DNA of 31,194 nucleotides from contig JAPOYW010000385.1 of the NCBI GenBank assembly GCA_026706425.1, positions 1-31,194 on the forward strand, in the 5' to 3' direction. Below the pieces are notes generated by a model. It was not told the origin of the DNA. It made no database searches and worked only from the letters and a program-made list of their open reading frames with translations. The position numbers and the translations under genes were made by a program. This document shows positions 1 through 7,826 of this stretch, in pieces. This DNA is from Gammaproteobacteria bacterium (lineage in GTDB: Bacteria; Pseudomonadota; Gammaproteobacteria; Pseudomonadales; Azotimanducaceae). Each line of letters starts with the position of its first letter. Within the stretch, counting starts at the first letter, position 1.

Positions 1-1
1 A

Positions 2-415
2 CGCAGGTTGTTCCGGAGGGTGATTTGGTCGCGGCGGAGAATCGCCGTTTCCACGTCGAGTGACCTTGTCGTCTTGGTCGCGTCTCTTCGCGAGCTGGCT
101 GACAAACACGACGCGGGATTCCTCTTTACCGACCGCCACGCGGCGCTGGAAAGGGCAGAGTTCCATGATTCCCTAGACGAACTAGACTGCCTAGATTGGC
201 CGAGGCTGCGGAACCGAGACTTTAAGCGCGACTACGACGAGCCGGAAAAGATGGAACGTTATCAGGCTGAGGCGTTGGTGCATAGACACCTGCCGTTAGA
301 CCAGCTGCGCGGGATCGCATGCAGGAGGTCGAAGCAGGCTGATCGGATAAGGACAATGGCGGAGGAGGCTGGCGCCAACGTTCGTGTGGTGGTGGAACCG
401 CAAGTGTATTTCTGA
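2..415 (+). CDS. darT: DarT-like ssDNA ADP-ribosyltransferase toxin, C-terminal part (5' end outside window)
   Basis: The reading frame is open to the left window edge, so the N-terminal part (NAD-binding residues) is missing; the TTG at 8 is probably internal. The visible 137 codons match the C-terminal half of the DarT/DUF4433 family: an FTDRHA block followed by a DWPRL-type segment and a YQAEALV segment. In the family the Glu of this 'AE.LV' motif is the catalytic residue, and it is present here. DarT modifies thymidine bases in single-stranded DNA with ADP-ribose and blocks replication. The gene is followed directly by a macrodomain antitoxin gene: its stop and the next ATG share one base (TGATG), a typical translationally coupled toxin-antitoxin arrangement. 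Identity rests on motif recognition plus this neighbour. Base composition is visibly less GC-rich than most of the window, which suggests acquisition. Confidence 0.85.
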   Translation, partial: RRLFRRVIWSRRRIAVSTSSDLVVLVASLRELADKHDAGFLFTDRHAALERAEFHDSLDELDCLDWPRLRNRDFKRDYDEPEKMERYQAEALVHRHLPLDQLRGIACRRSKQADRIRTMAEEAGANVRVVVEPQVYF

Positions 416-1476
416 TGATTGAGTTCGAACACGGCAATTTACTCGAAGCGAACGTAGATGCGCTCGTCAATACTGTGAATACCGTTGGAGTGATGGGAAA
501 AGGCATCGCGTTGATGTTCAAGGAACGGTTCCCGGAGAACTTCAGAGCCTACGCGGCGGCATGCAAGCGAGGCGATGTGCGCCTCGGCGAGATGTTTGTG
601 ACCGAAAACATCGAACTGGGGGGGCCGCAGTGGATCGTGAACTTTCCGACCAAGGACCATTGGCGATCAAGGACACGGCTCGTATGGATCGAGCAAGGGA
701 TGGAGGATCTGCGTAGAGTGATCGAGTCCCATGGGATCCGATCCATCGCGGTCCCGCCACTCGGCTGCGGAAACGGCGGCTTGGATTGGGTCGTCGTGAA
801 ACCGGTGATCGAATCGGCGCTGGCTCGCATCGACGGACTGCACGCGACAGTGTACGAGCCGACTGAGAGATACCAGAACGTCACCAAGAAACGGGGTGTC
901 GAGGAATTGACGCCAGCACGCGCGATGGTTGCGGAAATGGTGCGGCGCTACTGCATACTCGGCTTGGGATGTAGTGTACTCGAGGTTCAGAAACTTGCGT
1001 GGTTCATCGGACGTGGCGCACGGCAAACAGGGGTCGATGATCCACTGAACCTAGAGTTTCGAGCCAACATCTACGGACCCTATTCGGATAGATTGCGATT
1101 CTTGCTCGACGCGTTGGATGGGAGCTACCTACGGTGCGAGCGTCGCTTGAGTGACGCAAAGCCAGAGAGCGAAATCTGGTTCAACATAGAGAAAAAGCAC
1201 TATGTGGATTCCTACATGCGGTCTTTAGGGAAAAGCTACCTGCCAGCGTTGGCTTGGGCAACCGACACAATTCGAGGCTTCGAATCGCCGCTTGGAATGG
1301 AGGTGTTGTCCACAGTGGACTGGCTTCTGCAACGAGGCGGTCGGAGGGCAACGGTGGACGATGTATGGGACGGCATAAGGCACTGGGGCCGCGGACAACA
1401 AAGGAAGACTCGCATTTTCGACGACCGGCTAGTGGATCTGGCTCTGGAACGCTTGGCAACACGGCAGCAGGGGTAG
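415..1476 (+). CDS. darG: DarG-like macrodomain antitoxin (DNA ADP-ribosylglycohydrolase)
   Basis: This 353-aa protein starts with a macrodomain (residues about 1-155). Visible family features are the GNLL..NVDALVNTVN nucleotide-binding start, the MGKGIAL glycine-rich loop, NFPTKDHWR with the lysine at position 80 (the catalytic Lys described for DarG) and PPLGCGNGGL near 114-123. DarG removes ADP-ribose from DNA and so reverses DarT. The C-terminal half (about 160-353) carries EVQKLAWF and a YGPYSDRL segment, typical of the DarG C-terminal region that binds and neutralises the toxin. Length fits full-length DarG proteins of roughly 350 aa. The start overlaps the darT stop by one base, supporting co-translation. 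No frameshift or missing key residue is visible, so the antitoxin looks functional. Confidence 0.93.
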   Translation: MIEFEHGNLLEANVDALVNTVNTVGVMGKGIALMFKERFPENFRAYAAACKRGDVRLGEMFVTENIELGGPQWIVNFPTKDHWRSRTRLVWIEQGMEDLRRVIESHGIRSIAVPPLGCGNGGLDWVVVKPVIESALARIDGLHATVYEPTERYQNVTKKRGVEELTPARAMVAEMVRRYCILGLGCSVLEVQKLAWFIGRGARQTGVDDPLNLEFRANIYGPYSDRLRFLLDALDGSYLRCERRLSDAKPESEIWFNIEKKHYVDSYMRSLGKSYLPALAWATDTIRGFESPLGMEVLSTVDWLLQRGGRRATVDDVWDGIRHWGRGQQRKTRIFDDRLVDLALERLATRQQG

Positions 1477-1769
1477 CTGCCGAGTCAGCCCGGTCGACGC
1501 GCTGAGTCGCCTCTTCTGCGTCACCAACAAGCAGAGTGACCGTTGGCAAGGCTCGGCTGCAGCGGTGAGCGGTGGCTGATTACGGGACAGCCGTTTCGTA
1601 AGTGTGACGCCATCTGTTCGTCAAGCTAACGTATTGATTGATCACTCACGCGTTCCTGTCGCGAAACTCTTCCCAGGGCTCGCGTCGGTAGCGTTCTCAA
1701 ATGCGAGTTGAATCGCCACCCGCCGCCGGTCCATGCTTAACGGTTTGGGCCGCACGAGCTTGCGCGACT
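1477..1769. other. Intergenic region with no recognised gene
   Basis: These 293 bases separate darG from the UPF0145 gene. I see no convincing ORF, tRNA, terminator with a U-tract or repeat. The stretch around 1630-1660 is the most AT-rich part and could hold the promoter of the downstream genes, but no clear -35/-10 pair with good spacing is present. It may mark the junction between the darTG cargo and the more GC-rich backbone. Confidence 0.4.
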
Positions 1770-2090
1770 ATGATCCTCAGCACCACACCCAGCATCGAAG
1801 GCAAGACCATCGGCGACTATCGCGGCATCGTCACCGGCGAGGCCATCATCGGCGCCAATATCTTCCGGGACTTCTTCGCGGGTATCCGCGACATCGTCGG
1901 CGGTCGATCCGCCGCCTACGAAAAGGAACTGCAAAAGGCGCGCGAGATCGCCTTCGAGGAAATGGCCGTGGCCGCCGAGCGTCTCGGTGCCCACGCGGTG
2001 GTCGGCATCGATCTCGACTACGAGGTCGTAGGCCAAGGGGGCAGCATGCTCATGGTCGCGGCGAGCGGCACGGCGGTCACCCTCCGCTAG
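1770..2090 (+). CDS. UPF0145 / YbjQ-like protein
   Basis: The ATG at 1770 gives a 106-aa protein, the usual length for the YbjQ/UPF0145 (DUF74) family; an in-frame start at 1701 would add a 23-residue tail unlike the family. Family features visible are an N-terminal MILSTTPSIEG start, a glycine-rich GIVTGEAIIGANIFRDFF stretch, an AREIAFEEM helix and the C-terminal AHAVVGIDLDYEVV strand pair. The fold is a small pentameric-type alpha/beta protein, and a heavy-metal-binding role has been suggested but not settled. The coding strand and the short gap of 12 nt to the next gene suggest co-transcription with the PhyH-HEAT gene, though no functional link is evident. Confidence 0.88.
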   Translation: MILSTTPSIEGKTIGDYRGIVTGEAIIGANIFRDFFAGIRDIVGGRSAAYEKELQKAREIAFEEMAVAAERLGAHAVVGIDLDYEVVGQGGSMLMVAASGTAVTLR

Positions 2091-2102
2091 CGACACACAC
2101 CG

Positions 2103-4007
2103 ATGTCGAGGCAATCCGGCATCGCGGGGACCGCGACGGACGGCGAACTGCCCTATACGACGCCTGATCGCCTGCTGCGGGATTTCGCGAGCCGTGGCAT
2201 CGTGGCGTTGGCACCCGAGACCCTCGGCATCCCGCTCGACATTCACGAGGCGATCTACGAGAAGGAACGCGAGGCGTTCAACGCCGGTCGCTACATCACC
2301 GCCTCGTTGATCCCCGAGATTCTCGACGTCATCACCTCGCCGGGCGTCGTCGCCGCCTGCGACGCCCTGGTCGGAAAGAACTGGGCCATCGTGCCGTTCA
2401 CGCACAACACGCCGTTCCCCAGCGGTTCCCGGGACCAGCACTGGCACAAGGACGACAACGGTCCGTACAACCTTCGCAAGCATCGTCACCATCAGGCCAT
2501 CCAGATCGAGATGCTCTACTACCCGCAGGCGGTGCGCGACGACAACGGCCCCACCGCGGTGATCCCCTATTCCCAATACTGGACCTTCAACCACGAGGAG
2601 AACCACGACAACTTCGCCGGTGCCGATCACCTGGATTTCGGCTACCAAGTCGGCGGGATGGAGCGCCTCCCGGTAAGTGGGCCGAACTCAGCGTACGACG
2701 TCGAGGCCATCGTGAACCGGCGGACGGCGCACGACGGTCGCATGCGGCAAGCCGTGGCGAACACCGGCTGGCCGCTGGTCGTGCCGTTCGAAGCGTGCCC
2801 GCTCAAGGCCGGCAGCGTGGTGCTCTACTCGCACAACCTGTTCCACCGGGGCAACCATCGCCGGGACGACTGGAGGACGTGGAAAGACACGCCACGTTTC
2901 ATGTGGCGGTTCTGGCTTTACCGGACAACCGAACCCGACGGTAAAGCACCGGACGAGGTCGATTGGCGGGCATTGGGCATCGACGACATGACCCGCGTGG
3001 ACCTGTCCCGGGCACCGGACGACGCGACCGTCCTGTGGCGGCACCACCATCATTGGCTTCACACCGGCCGGCCTCCAGGACGAGTTGCCGACCGCGACCC
3101 GAAACGACTTGCCACACAACTGTATGCGAAGGGCGAGGCGGCGGAAACGAACCGCATCGGGGCCGCCTACAAGCTCGCGTCCAGTGCAGACGCGGACGCC
3201 ACGTTGCGGCTGTTGGGGGAGGCACTGCACGGCGAGCGCGAAAGCGTGCGCCGCGCCGCGACCTACGGTCTCGTGGCGCTCGGATCGGAGGCAACGGACG
3301 TGTTCCTCGATGCCACCGAATCGGCGGTCAAGTGGGTCCGCAAGGCCGGTATCTACGGACTTGGCGACGTCGCCCCATTGAACGAACGGGTTCTCGACGC
3401 GGTAGCTGATAATCTTGCCAACGACCCATCGGTCTACGTCCGATCCGTCGCGGCGAACGCGGTCGGCTGTTTGGGTCGCCGGGCCGTCGCCTCGGGCATT
3501 GGCCAAGACCTCATTGGGCAATGCGTCAACGCACTCGTGGAATCGCTAGCGCGGGAGGAGAACCGGCTGGGCATGAACATTGCCCAGGACCGCAGCATCA
3601 AATTCGTGCGTCCCACCGACGAATGCGATGTCTGCGAGGGCATCGGCATCAACTACAGCACCGAGCGGTTCAAGCGCGTGCGTTCGGCGGTGCGCGAGAA
3701 CGCGCTGACGTCCATGGTCGTCCTGTGCTCGCACGGCGCTGCGCTACTCCGAGATGGACTCGAACCAACCGTCGCGGCCCTAGTCGATATCGTGCGAACC
3801 GACGCAAACGTGTTCAGCGTCGGCCTGGCCCTCGACTCGCTGAATCGCCTAGCGAATGTAGAGCCGGGCAAAGGCAATGCGATACGCAAAGAGCTGCTCG
3901 GTTTGCTCGAGGACATGCCCATCCATAGCTGGGAACCGCTCGTGCGAAGCGGCCTCGACCCGTCGGTCGTTCGGGAATTCAGTCAGGCCGAAATCGAGCG
4001 TCCCTAG
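2103..4007 (+). CDS. Phytanoyl-CoA dioxygenase-family enzyme fused to a HEAT-repeat domain
   Basis: This 634-aa protein has two parts. Residues about 25-290 form a PhyH-type Fe(II)/2-oxoglutarate dioxygenase: the metal triad is readable as H115-K-D117 (in HWHKDDNG) and distal H248 (in LFHRGNH), with R269 in FMWRF as the likely 2-oxoglutarate ligand. Residues about 330-634 are helical with repeated 'RRAATYGLVALG', 'WVRKAGIYGLGD' and 'YVRSVAANAVG' units, i.e. HEAT-type repeats, a protein-binding scaffold. Typical PhyH enzymes are 250-400 aa, so the tail is an added module. The substrate cannot be told from sequence; family members hydroxylate fatty acyl chains, amino acids and natural products. 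The 3' end overlaps the convergent RelE/ParE gene by 4 bases, the two TAG stops lying on opposite strands. Confidence 0.9.
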   Translation: MSRQSGIAGTATDGELPYTTPDRLLRDFASRGIVALAPETLGIPLDIHEAIYEKEREAFNAGRYITASLIPEILDVITSPGVVAACDALVGKNWAIVPFTHNTPFPSGSRDQHWHKDDNGPYNLRKHRHHQAIQIEMLYYPQAVRDDNGPTAVIPYSQYWTFNHEENHDNFAGADHLDFGYQVGGMERLPVSGPNSAYDVEAIVNRRTAHDGRMRQAVANTGWPLVVPFEACPLKAGSVVLYSHNLFHRGNHRRDDWRTWKDTPRFMWRFWLYRTTEPDGKAPDEVDWRALGIDDMTRVDLSRAPDDATVLWRHHHHWLHTGRPPGRVADRDPKRLATQLYAKGEAAETNRIGAAYKLASSADADATLRLLGEALHGERESVRRAATYGLVALGSEATDVFLDATESAVKWVRKAGIYGLGDVAPLNERVLDAVADNLANDPSVYVRSVAANAVGCLGRRAVASGIGQDLIGQCVNALVESLAREENRLGMNIAQDRSIKFVRPTDECDVCEGIGINYSTERFKRVRSAVRENALTSMVVLCSHGAALLRDGLEPTVAALVDIVRTDANVFSVGLALDSLNRLANVEPGKGNAIRKELLGLLEDMPIHSWEPLVRSGLDPSVVREFSQAEIERP

Positions 4008-4327
4008 CGCAACAATCGCCTGTGCAGGAGGGTCCGCAGGTCTCGTCGCCCATCAACGATCACATAGACTACTGCGCGATCCTCTACGACCTCGTAGATG
4101 ATTCGGTAGGGCTTGAAGAGAACCTGCCGGAATTCGCGCATGCCAAGTTCCGTTAGTTCGTGCGGAATCGCTCCCCGATTGGGGAATTCTGCGACTCTGA
4201 GGTACGCCTCCTCTATCTTGCCGACAACGCGACTTGCCACGTCTGCCGACTCAGTGGCAGTTAGGTAGTCGGCTATGTCTTGGAGGTCGTCTACCGCATC
4301 GTCGGTCAGGAAGACTTCAATGGTCAT
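4004..4327 (-). CDS. RelE/ParE-family type II toxin
   Basis: This 107-aa protein has the RelE/ParE layout: an N-terminal strand (IEVFLTDDAVDDL), two helices (DIADYLTATE..., KIEEAYLRVAEFP), and C-terminal strands with FRQVLFKPYRIIYEV and VYVIVDGRRDLRTLL. These are the conserved toxin-core segments; RelE members cut mRNA on the ribosome while ParE members poison gyrase, and the sequence does not decide between them. It starts immediately after the antitoxin stop (TAG then ATG, no gap), the usual antitoxin-first order. The window holds a decayed relative of this toxin near 5985-6102, so RelE/ParE loci have come here more than once. Confidence 0.92.
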   Translation of the reverse strand: MTIEVFLTDDAVDDLQDIADYLTATESADVASRVVGKIEEAYLRVAEFPNRGAIPHELTELGMREFRQVLFKPYRIIYEVVEDRAVVYVIVDGRRDLRTLLHRRLLR

Positions 4328-4603
4328 CTACTCAGACGATGGTGGCAGGCGGATCTTGTCCCGCACTCGGACCGCTGGCGTCAGCCTTCCCTCAGCGACC
4401 TGCCGCTTACCCAAAACGAGGATCTTGAGGAGAGCGAGCGTCTCTTCTGTCTCCTCGTACGACTCGATGCCTTGAACGACGATCTTTGCCTCGCCATTCT
4501 GCGTGATGATCATCGGTTCCTTGACCTCACCCAACTGACGAACGATCTCTGCCGTGTTCGCCTTAAGGTAGCTGATCGGTCTGATCCGCGACGACAACTT
4601 CAT
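4328..4603 (-). CDS. Phd/YefM-family antitoxin
   Basis: The protein is 91 aa from the ATG at 4603; a TTG two codons upstream is a poorer choice because a GGAG Shine-Dalgarno element sits 9 nt before the ATG. Recognisable Phd/YefM features are the N-terminal ISYLKANTAEIVRQL segment, the PMIITQNGEAKIVVQ strand pair that forms the DNA-binding dimer, and a charged C-terminal tail that would wrap the toxin. It should neutralise the toxin at 4004-4327 and repress its own promoter. A 14-bp palindromic element lies 25-38 nt upstream, in the right place for autoregulation. Confidence 0.92.
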   Translation of the reverse strand: MKLSSRIRPISYLKANTAEIVRQLGEVKEPMIITQNGEAKIVVQGIESYEETEETLALLKILVLGKRQVAEGRLTPAVRVRDKIRLPPSSE

Positions 4604-4627
4604 GCACAAACACTCCCATTACGGACA

Positions 4628-4641
4628 GACCAAATATGGTC
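4628..4641 (-). promoter_or_regulatory. Candidate operator of the Phd/RelE locus
   Basis: GACCA-AATA-TGGTC is an inverted repeat with perfect 5-bp arms and a 4-bp AT-rich centre, just upstream of the antitoxin ribosome binding site. Phd/YefM proteins bind short palindromes overlapping their own promoter, so this is the best operator candidate. A second smaller palindrome (ATGGTCCAT) overlaps its right side. The AT-rich centre may double as part of the -10 element. Binding is inferred from position and symmetry only. Confidence 0.5.
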
Positions 4642-4728
4642 CATATTCCGACCAGCGTCGTCAACCAGACCAACTCGCCGACGTGCGATTGCTCACAAAT
4701 GACCGCTAACCGGACCAGGCGGAGCACA

Positions 4729-5884
4729 ATGCGGTGGCGGTGGACGCCGTGGCACAATCTGCCAGTCCGCTTGTTGCGAGTTCGGATGGACGGTCCCAGG
4801 TTTTCCATCGGCGACAGGATCCACGTTGTTGTACGTGGTCCGCTAGAGAACGGACGATGCCGGGCGTCGAGCGATGACGTCCCCGACGGATGGATGTGCG
4901 AGTTCAGGGTCCGCGAACGAGATGCGGTGCCGGAACTTGGTCGAGAGATGTTTGCGCGTATCCTCGACGTGTTGCCTGATCGACGCCTGTTGAGACTCGG
5001 CGACGAGTTCGGCTTCGAACACCTGCATGATCGTCGGCGCGAAGAGTACTTGGGCGCCTTGGAGTGCCTGACTGAGTTCATCCGGCGCGGACCCCTCAAC
5101 CGAGGGCGTACCAACCTCGGTTCGACTTCGGAAGTCGAGACAGCGATCTCGGGCACCAAAGGGCTGTTCGTTCAATGCTATCGCCGAAACCAGCCCTGCT
5201 GGTTTCGCGTATGGCTTGCCTTGGGTAAACCGTCGTATGCGGAGGCAAAGCAATGGGAGGATCGACTAGTTGAGCTGCGCAAAGCGGTCGGCCAAGGGAT
5301 CGGGAACCAAACGTCGGCTCGCGCGATTGAAGACATTTTCGGCGGCGGATTTGTCGATACCCTGGATAACGCTATCAGGGCGTTTAGAGACGAAGGTCGG
5401 TCCATCGCGGGCGCAAAGCCGATCGGCTCTCGGACCTCTAACCAACCTCTGACTCGACGAACAGCGCAGCGCAAAGGCTCATCGCAGGAGGCGATGCGCC
5501 GCAAACAGCTTTGGGCTAGTGCGACCCACGAGGGGTTAATTCAGGATCCTGCGGCGGGTTTTGGAAGAACGGGGTTTCGAGGTCCTAGAGAATCGTCATG
5601 TGGACGCACACTGTCGGCTGCCCCAAGGCCACTCCCTACTGTTCGAGGTCAAGAGCCTTTCGAATGACAACGAGATCCACCAGATGCGAGCCGGTGTCGC
5701 CCAACTCTACGAGTACAGGTATCGCGAAGATCTCGACGACGTTTCGCTGTGGCTTCTTTTCTCAAGAAAACCCACGAAAGAGCCCTGGATTGAGCACTAC
5801 CTTGAAGTCGACAGGGACATTCGCGTCCTCTGGGTGGCTAACGGCGAACTGCGTGGGCCATCCGCCGGTAGCCTCCCCCGGTGA
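4729..5884 (+). pseudogene. Frameshifted protein with C-terminal PD-(D/E)XK-like nuclease domain
   Basis: Frame 1 reads from the ATG at 4729 (GGAG 5 nt upstream) to 5667, but after about 5541 its translation turns unlike protein. The adjacent frame then carries a sensible C-terminal segment to 5884. Joining them at about 5541-5543 gives a smooth helix (HEGLIQ/RILRRVLEERGFEV), so a single extra base, or two missing bases, has split one gene of about 385 codons. The C-terminal part has VDAHCRL, then LLFEVKS and later QLYEYRY, the D...E-x-K plus Q-helix pattern of restriction-endonuclease-fold enzymes. The first 300 residues are not recognised. The position between toxin-antitoxin loci fits a defence or mobile function. 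It could also be a sequencing error or a programmed shift, although no slippery heptamer is evident. Confidence 0.65.
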
Positions 5885-5984
5885 TCCTTACTAGACGCTG
5901 GCAGAGTGGCCTCCTGTGAGGAGATCTCGATCATTTGTTGGGTGCCCAATTCGCCGAGGCACTGGTCGGGGTGACCACGACAAC

Positions 5985-6102
5985 CCCAAGCTCGCGGCAA
6001 TCGCCTCGCAACAGCGACCGCAAATCCCCTCGTCCGTCCGCGATCAGAGTAAACAACCCCGCCATCACCTTAGATCTCATAGATGATTCGTAGGACTATA
6101 TC
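5985..6102 (-). pseudogene. Remnant of a RelE/ParE toxin, 3' end only
   Basis: Reading the minus strand, 6102 downwards gives IVLRIIYEI followed by a stop. After a frame change the sequence reads LFTLIADGRGDLRSLLR. These two pieces line up with the intact toxin nearby (YRIIYEV and VYVIVDGRRDLRTLL). The upstream two thirds of the gene and any antitoxin are missing, and the remnant begins 20 nt from the stop of the neighbouring membrane protein gene. It is therefore a decayed second toxin locus. Found by eye comparison; no alignment score was computed. Confidence 0.65.
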
Positions 6103-6122
6103 TGACCACCCGTCAGACCAAG

Positions 6123-7121
6123 TCACCCGAACAACTCCCGGTTCGCCCGGGGCAGGAACATCACGCCGATCGTCGCGTTGAACACCACGAAGAAGGTGTG
6201 CATGACGAGGCTGAAGGCGGCGACCTCAGGGTAGTCGGGGAACAGCACGGTCCACAGCACCAGCGCACCGGCATGGAACGGCAGGGGCAGGGCCGCCGCC
6301 AGGAAGATCACCGGCAGGAAGGCCAGCATCTGTCCCAGGCTGACCTCGACCTGGAAGAGATCCAGCGCAAAGGTGTAGACGATGACCGCGCCGATGAGGT
6401 TCGGTGCCTTGAACAGCACGATCAGGAAGTAGTGGACCGGGCGGGCCTGCCGGAACGCCGTCAGGATGGGCTTCTCGCGCAGGCCGCCTTCGCCGGTGCG
6501 GAAATACGCGATGTGCAGCGGCAGGTAGACAAAGGCGAAGATCATGACCGCGGGCAGGATGATGTCGAGCGGCCACTGGGAAGACGCCTCGACCACCAAG
6601 TGGAAGTTCAGGGCGACGCCGATGGCCGAGAACAGCAGTAGCTGGAATATCTCCATCAGGCCCAGCAGGATCATGCTGGACAGCGCCCGCCAGCCCGGCA
6701 CCTTGTGGTGACGCAGCAGGTAGAGCGTCATCGCACCCTTGCCCACCTGCTCGTTGACCAACGACAGGATGTAGGCGCTGGCGCGAATCGGCAGCATGCT
6801 GGTGAACTTCAACTGCGGCGCGTTGAACCAGCGCACGACGCGCCAGGTGACGTGGCTGTCCACCATGAAGAAGAACACCGAATAGGGAATCATCAGCGCG
6901 AGCCAGAACAGCCAGTTGGCATCGCCGAAGAACTCGACCAGGTATTGCCAAGCGTTGAGGTCTTTGCGCGCGGCGGCCTCCTCGATCTTGGTATAGACGA
7001 GGTAGAAACAGCCCGCCGCCAGGATCCAGGTGGCGAGTCGGAACGCGATGGACCACGGCGACTTTCGGCGCTCCAGAGAGGCCGTGGGCGATTCGTCGAT
7101 GGAGGAGGTCTCTTCGCTCAT
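6123..7121 (-). CDS. Flippase-like integral membrane protein (UPF0104 / LPG-synthase TM-like)
   Basis: The ATG at 7121 follows a GAGG element and overlaps the preceding GNAT stop by 4 nt (ATGA), giving 332 aa. After a charged cytoplasmic start (SEETSSIDESP...) there are about eight hydrophobic spans, e.g. ATWILAAGCFYLVY, LFWLALMIPYSVFFFMV, VIFLAAALPLPFHAGALVL and SLVMHTFFVVFNATIGVMF. A conserved polar loop (EQVGKGAMTLYLLRHHKVPGWRALSSM) resembles the lysylphosphatidylglycerol-synthase transmembrane/UPF0104 family, whose members include lipid and glycolipid flippases. The substrate is unknown. It is the last gene of a four-gene minus-strand operon and is followed by a toxin remnant. Confidence 0.7.
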   Translation of the reverse strand: MSEETSSIDESPTASLERRKSPWSIAFRLATWILAAGCFYLVYTKIEEAAARKDLNAWQYLVEFFGDANWLFWLALMIPYSVFFFMVDSHVTWRVVRWFNAPQLKFTSMLPIRASAYILSLVNEQVGKGAMTLYLLRHHKVPGWRALSSMILLGLMEIFQLLLFSAIGVALNFHLVVEASSQWPLDIILPAVMIFAFVYLPLHIAYFRTGEGGLREKPILTAFRQARPVHYFLIVLFKAPNLIGAVIVYTFALDLFQVEVSLGQMLAFLPVIFLAAALPLPFHAGALVLWTVLFPDYPEVAAFSLVMHTFFVVFNATIGVMFLPRANRELFG

Positions 7122-7798
7122 TTCCTCACCAGTATCGTCATGGCGTAGTCGCCCCGCTTCTCGAATCCCAACTTCCGGTAGACGTGGATGGCCTGTGCTT
7201 CCGCAGGGCTGCCGGTCCTGACGTGCAGGAACGGTACGCAACCGGCGCGTTGCTGTCGCCGCACGATCTCCAACACCAGGGCTTGGGCGAAACCGCGCCC
7301 GGTATACGCCTCGTCGGTGCACACGGCGCTCACCTCCCGGTAGCCCTCGAGGCAGATCCGCTCACCGGCCATGGCGACCAGTCTTCCATCCCGTATGACG
7401 CCGATGTAGTCGCCCAGCCGATTGGTGCGAGCCTCGAACGGACCCGGATCCGTTGCCTGCGCCAGTTGGAGCATTTCGTCCGCCCGGGCATCCGTGAGTT
7501 CGACCCAGTCGATCTCCGCCTCGACGACGGGCGTCTCGGGGCACACCCACTGCGAGAGCGGTGCCATTGCCGCCAGCCGCCAAAGGTCGTCGGGCACTTC
7601 GCCCGGTGCGAACACCGCGACGAATCGTCCGGGATCGACGAAGCCCGCGAGTTCAACAAGGGCTTCGGTGCTCTGATCCGCGACGGCCGCGATCGGCGAG
7701 ATGTCGGGTAGATAGCGCGCCGCCCGCCCGCCGACCATGCCGAACGCGCGCTGTTCCCCGCTGAGTGCGTGCCAGGCCGGATTGTCGAGTTCACGCAC
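7118..7798 (-). CDS. GNAT-family N-acetyltransferase
   Basis: The GTG at 7798 gives 226 aa starting with a RELDNPAWHALSG segment that I recognise as the N-terminus of a two-part GNAT family; the frame is open further upstream only because it overlaps the aldolase gene. The N-terminal half (RAARYLPDISPIAAV...) is a degenerate GNAT-like lobe. The C-terminal half has the acetyl-CoA motif A (VSAVCTDEAYTGRGFAQAL) and the YRKLGFEKRGDYAM end. It would acetylate an amino group of an unknown small molecule or protein. It lies 28 nt after the aldolase stop and overlaps the flippase-like gene by 4 nt, so all are probably co-translated. Confidence 0.87.
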   Translation of the reverse strand: MRELDNPAWHALSGEQRAFGMVGGRAARYLPDISPIAAVADQSTEALVELAGFVDPGRFVAVFAPGEVPDDLWRLAAMAPLSQWVCPETPVVEAEIDWVELTDARADEMLQLAQATDPGPFEARTNRLGDYIGVIRDGRLVAMAGERICLEGYREVSAVCTDEAYTGRGFAQALVLEIVRRQQRAGCVPFLHVRTGSPAEAQAIHVYRKLGFEKRGDYAMTILVRK

Positions 7799-7826
7799 AA
7801 CCGACCACCCGATCAGCGGCCCACCG

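Noticed and set aside
1737..2648. 303-aa minus-strand frame, Val- and Gly-rich
   Set aside because: It lies opposite the UPF0145 and PhyH-HEAT genes, both with clear family motifs, and has no recognisable domain.
5911..5923. CTCCT-GTG-AGGAG hairpin as a terminator of the nuclease-like gene
   Set aside because: The stem is only 5 bp and no T-tract follows on either strand.
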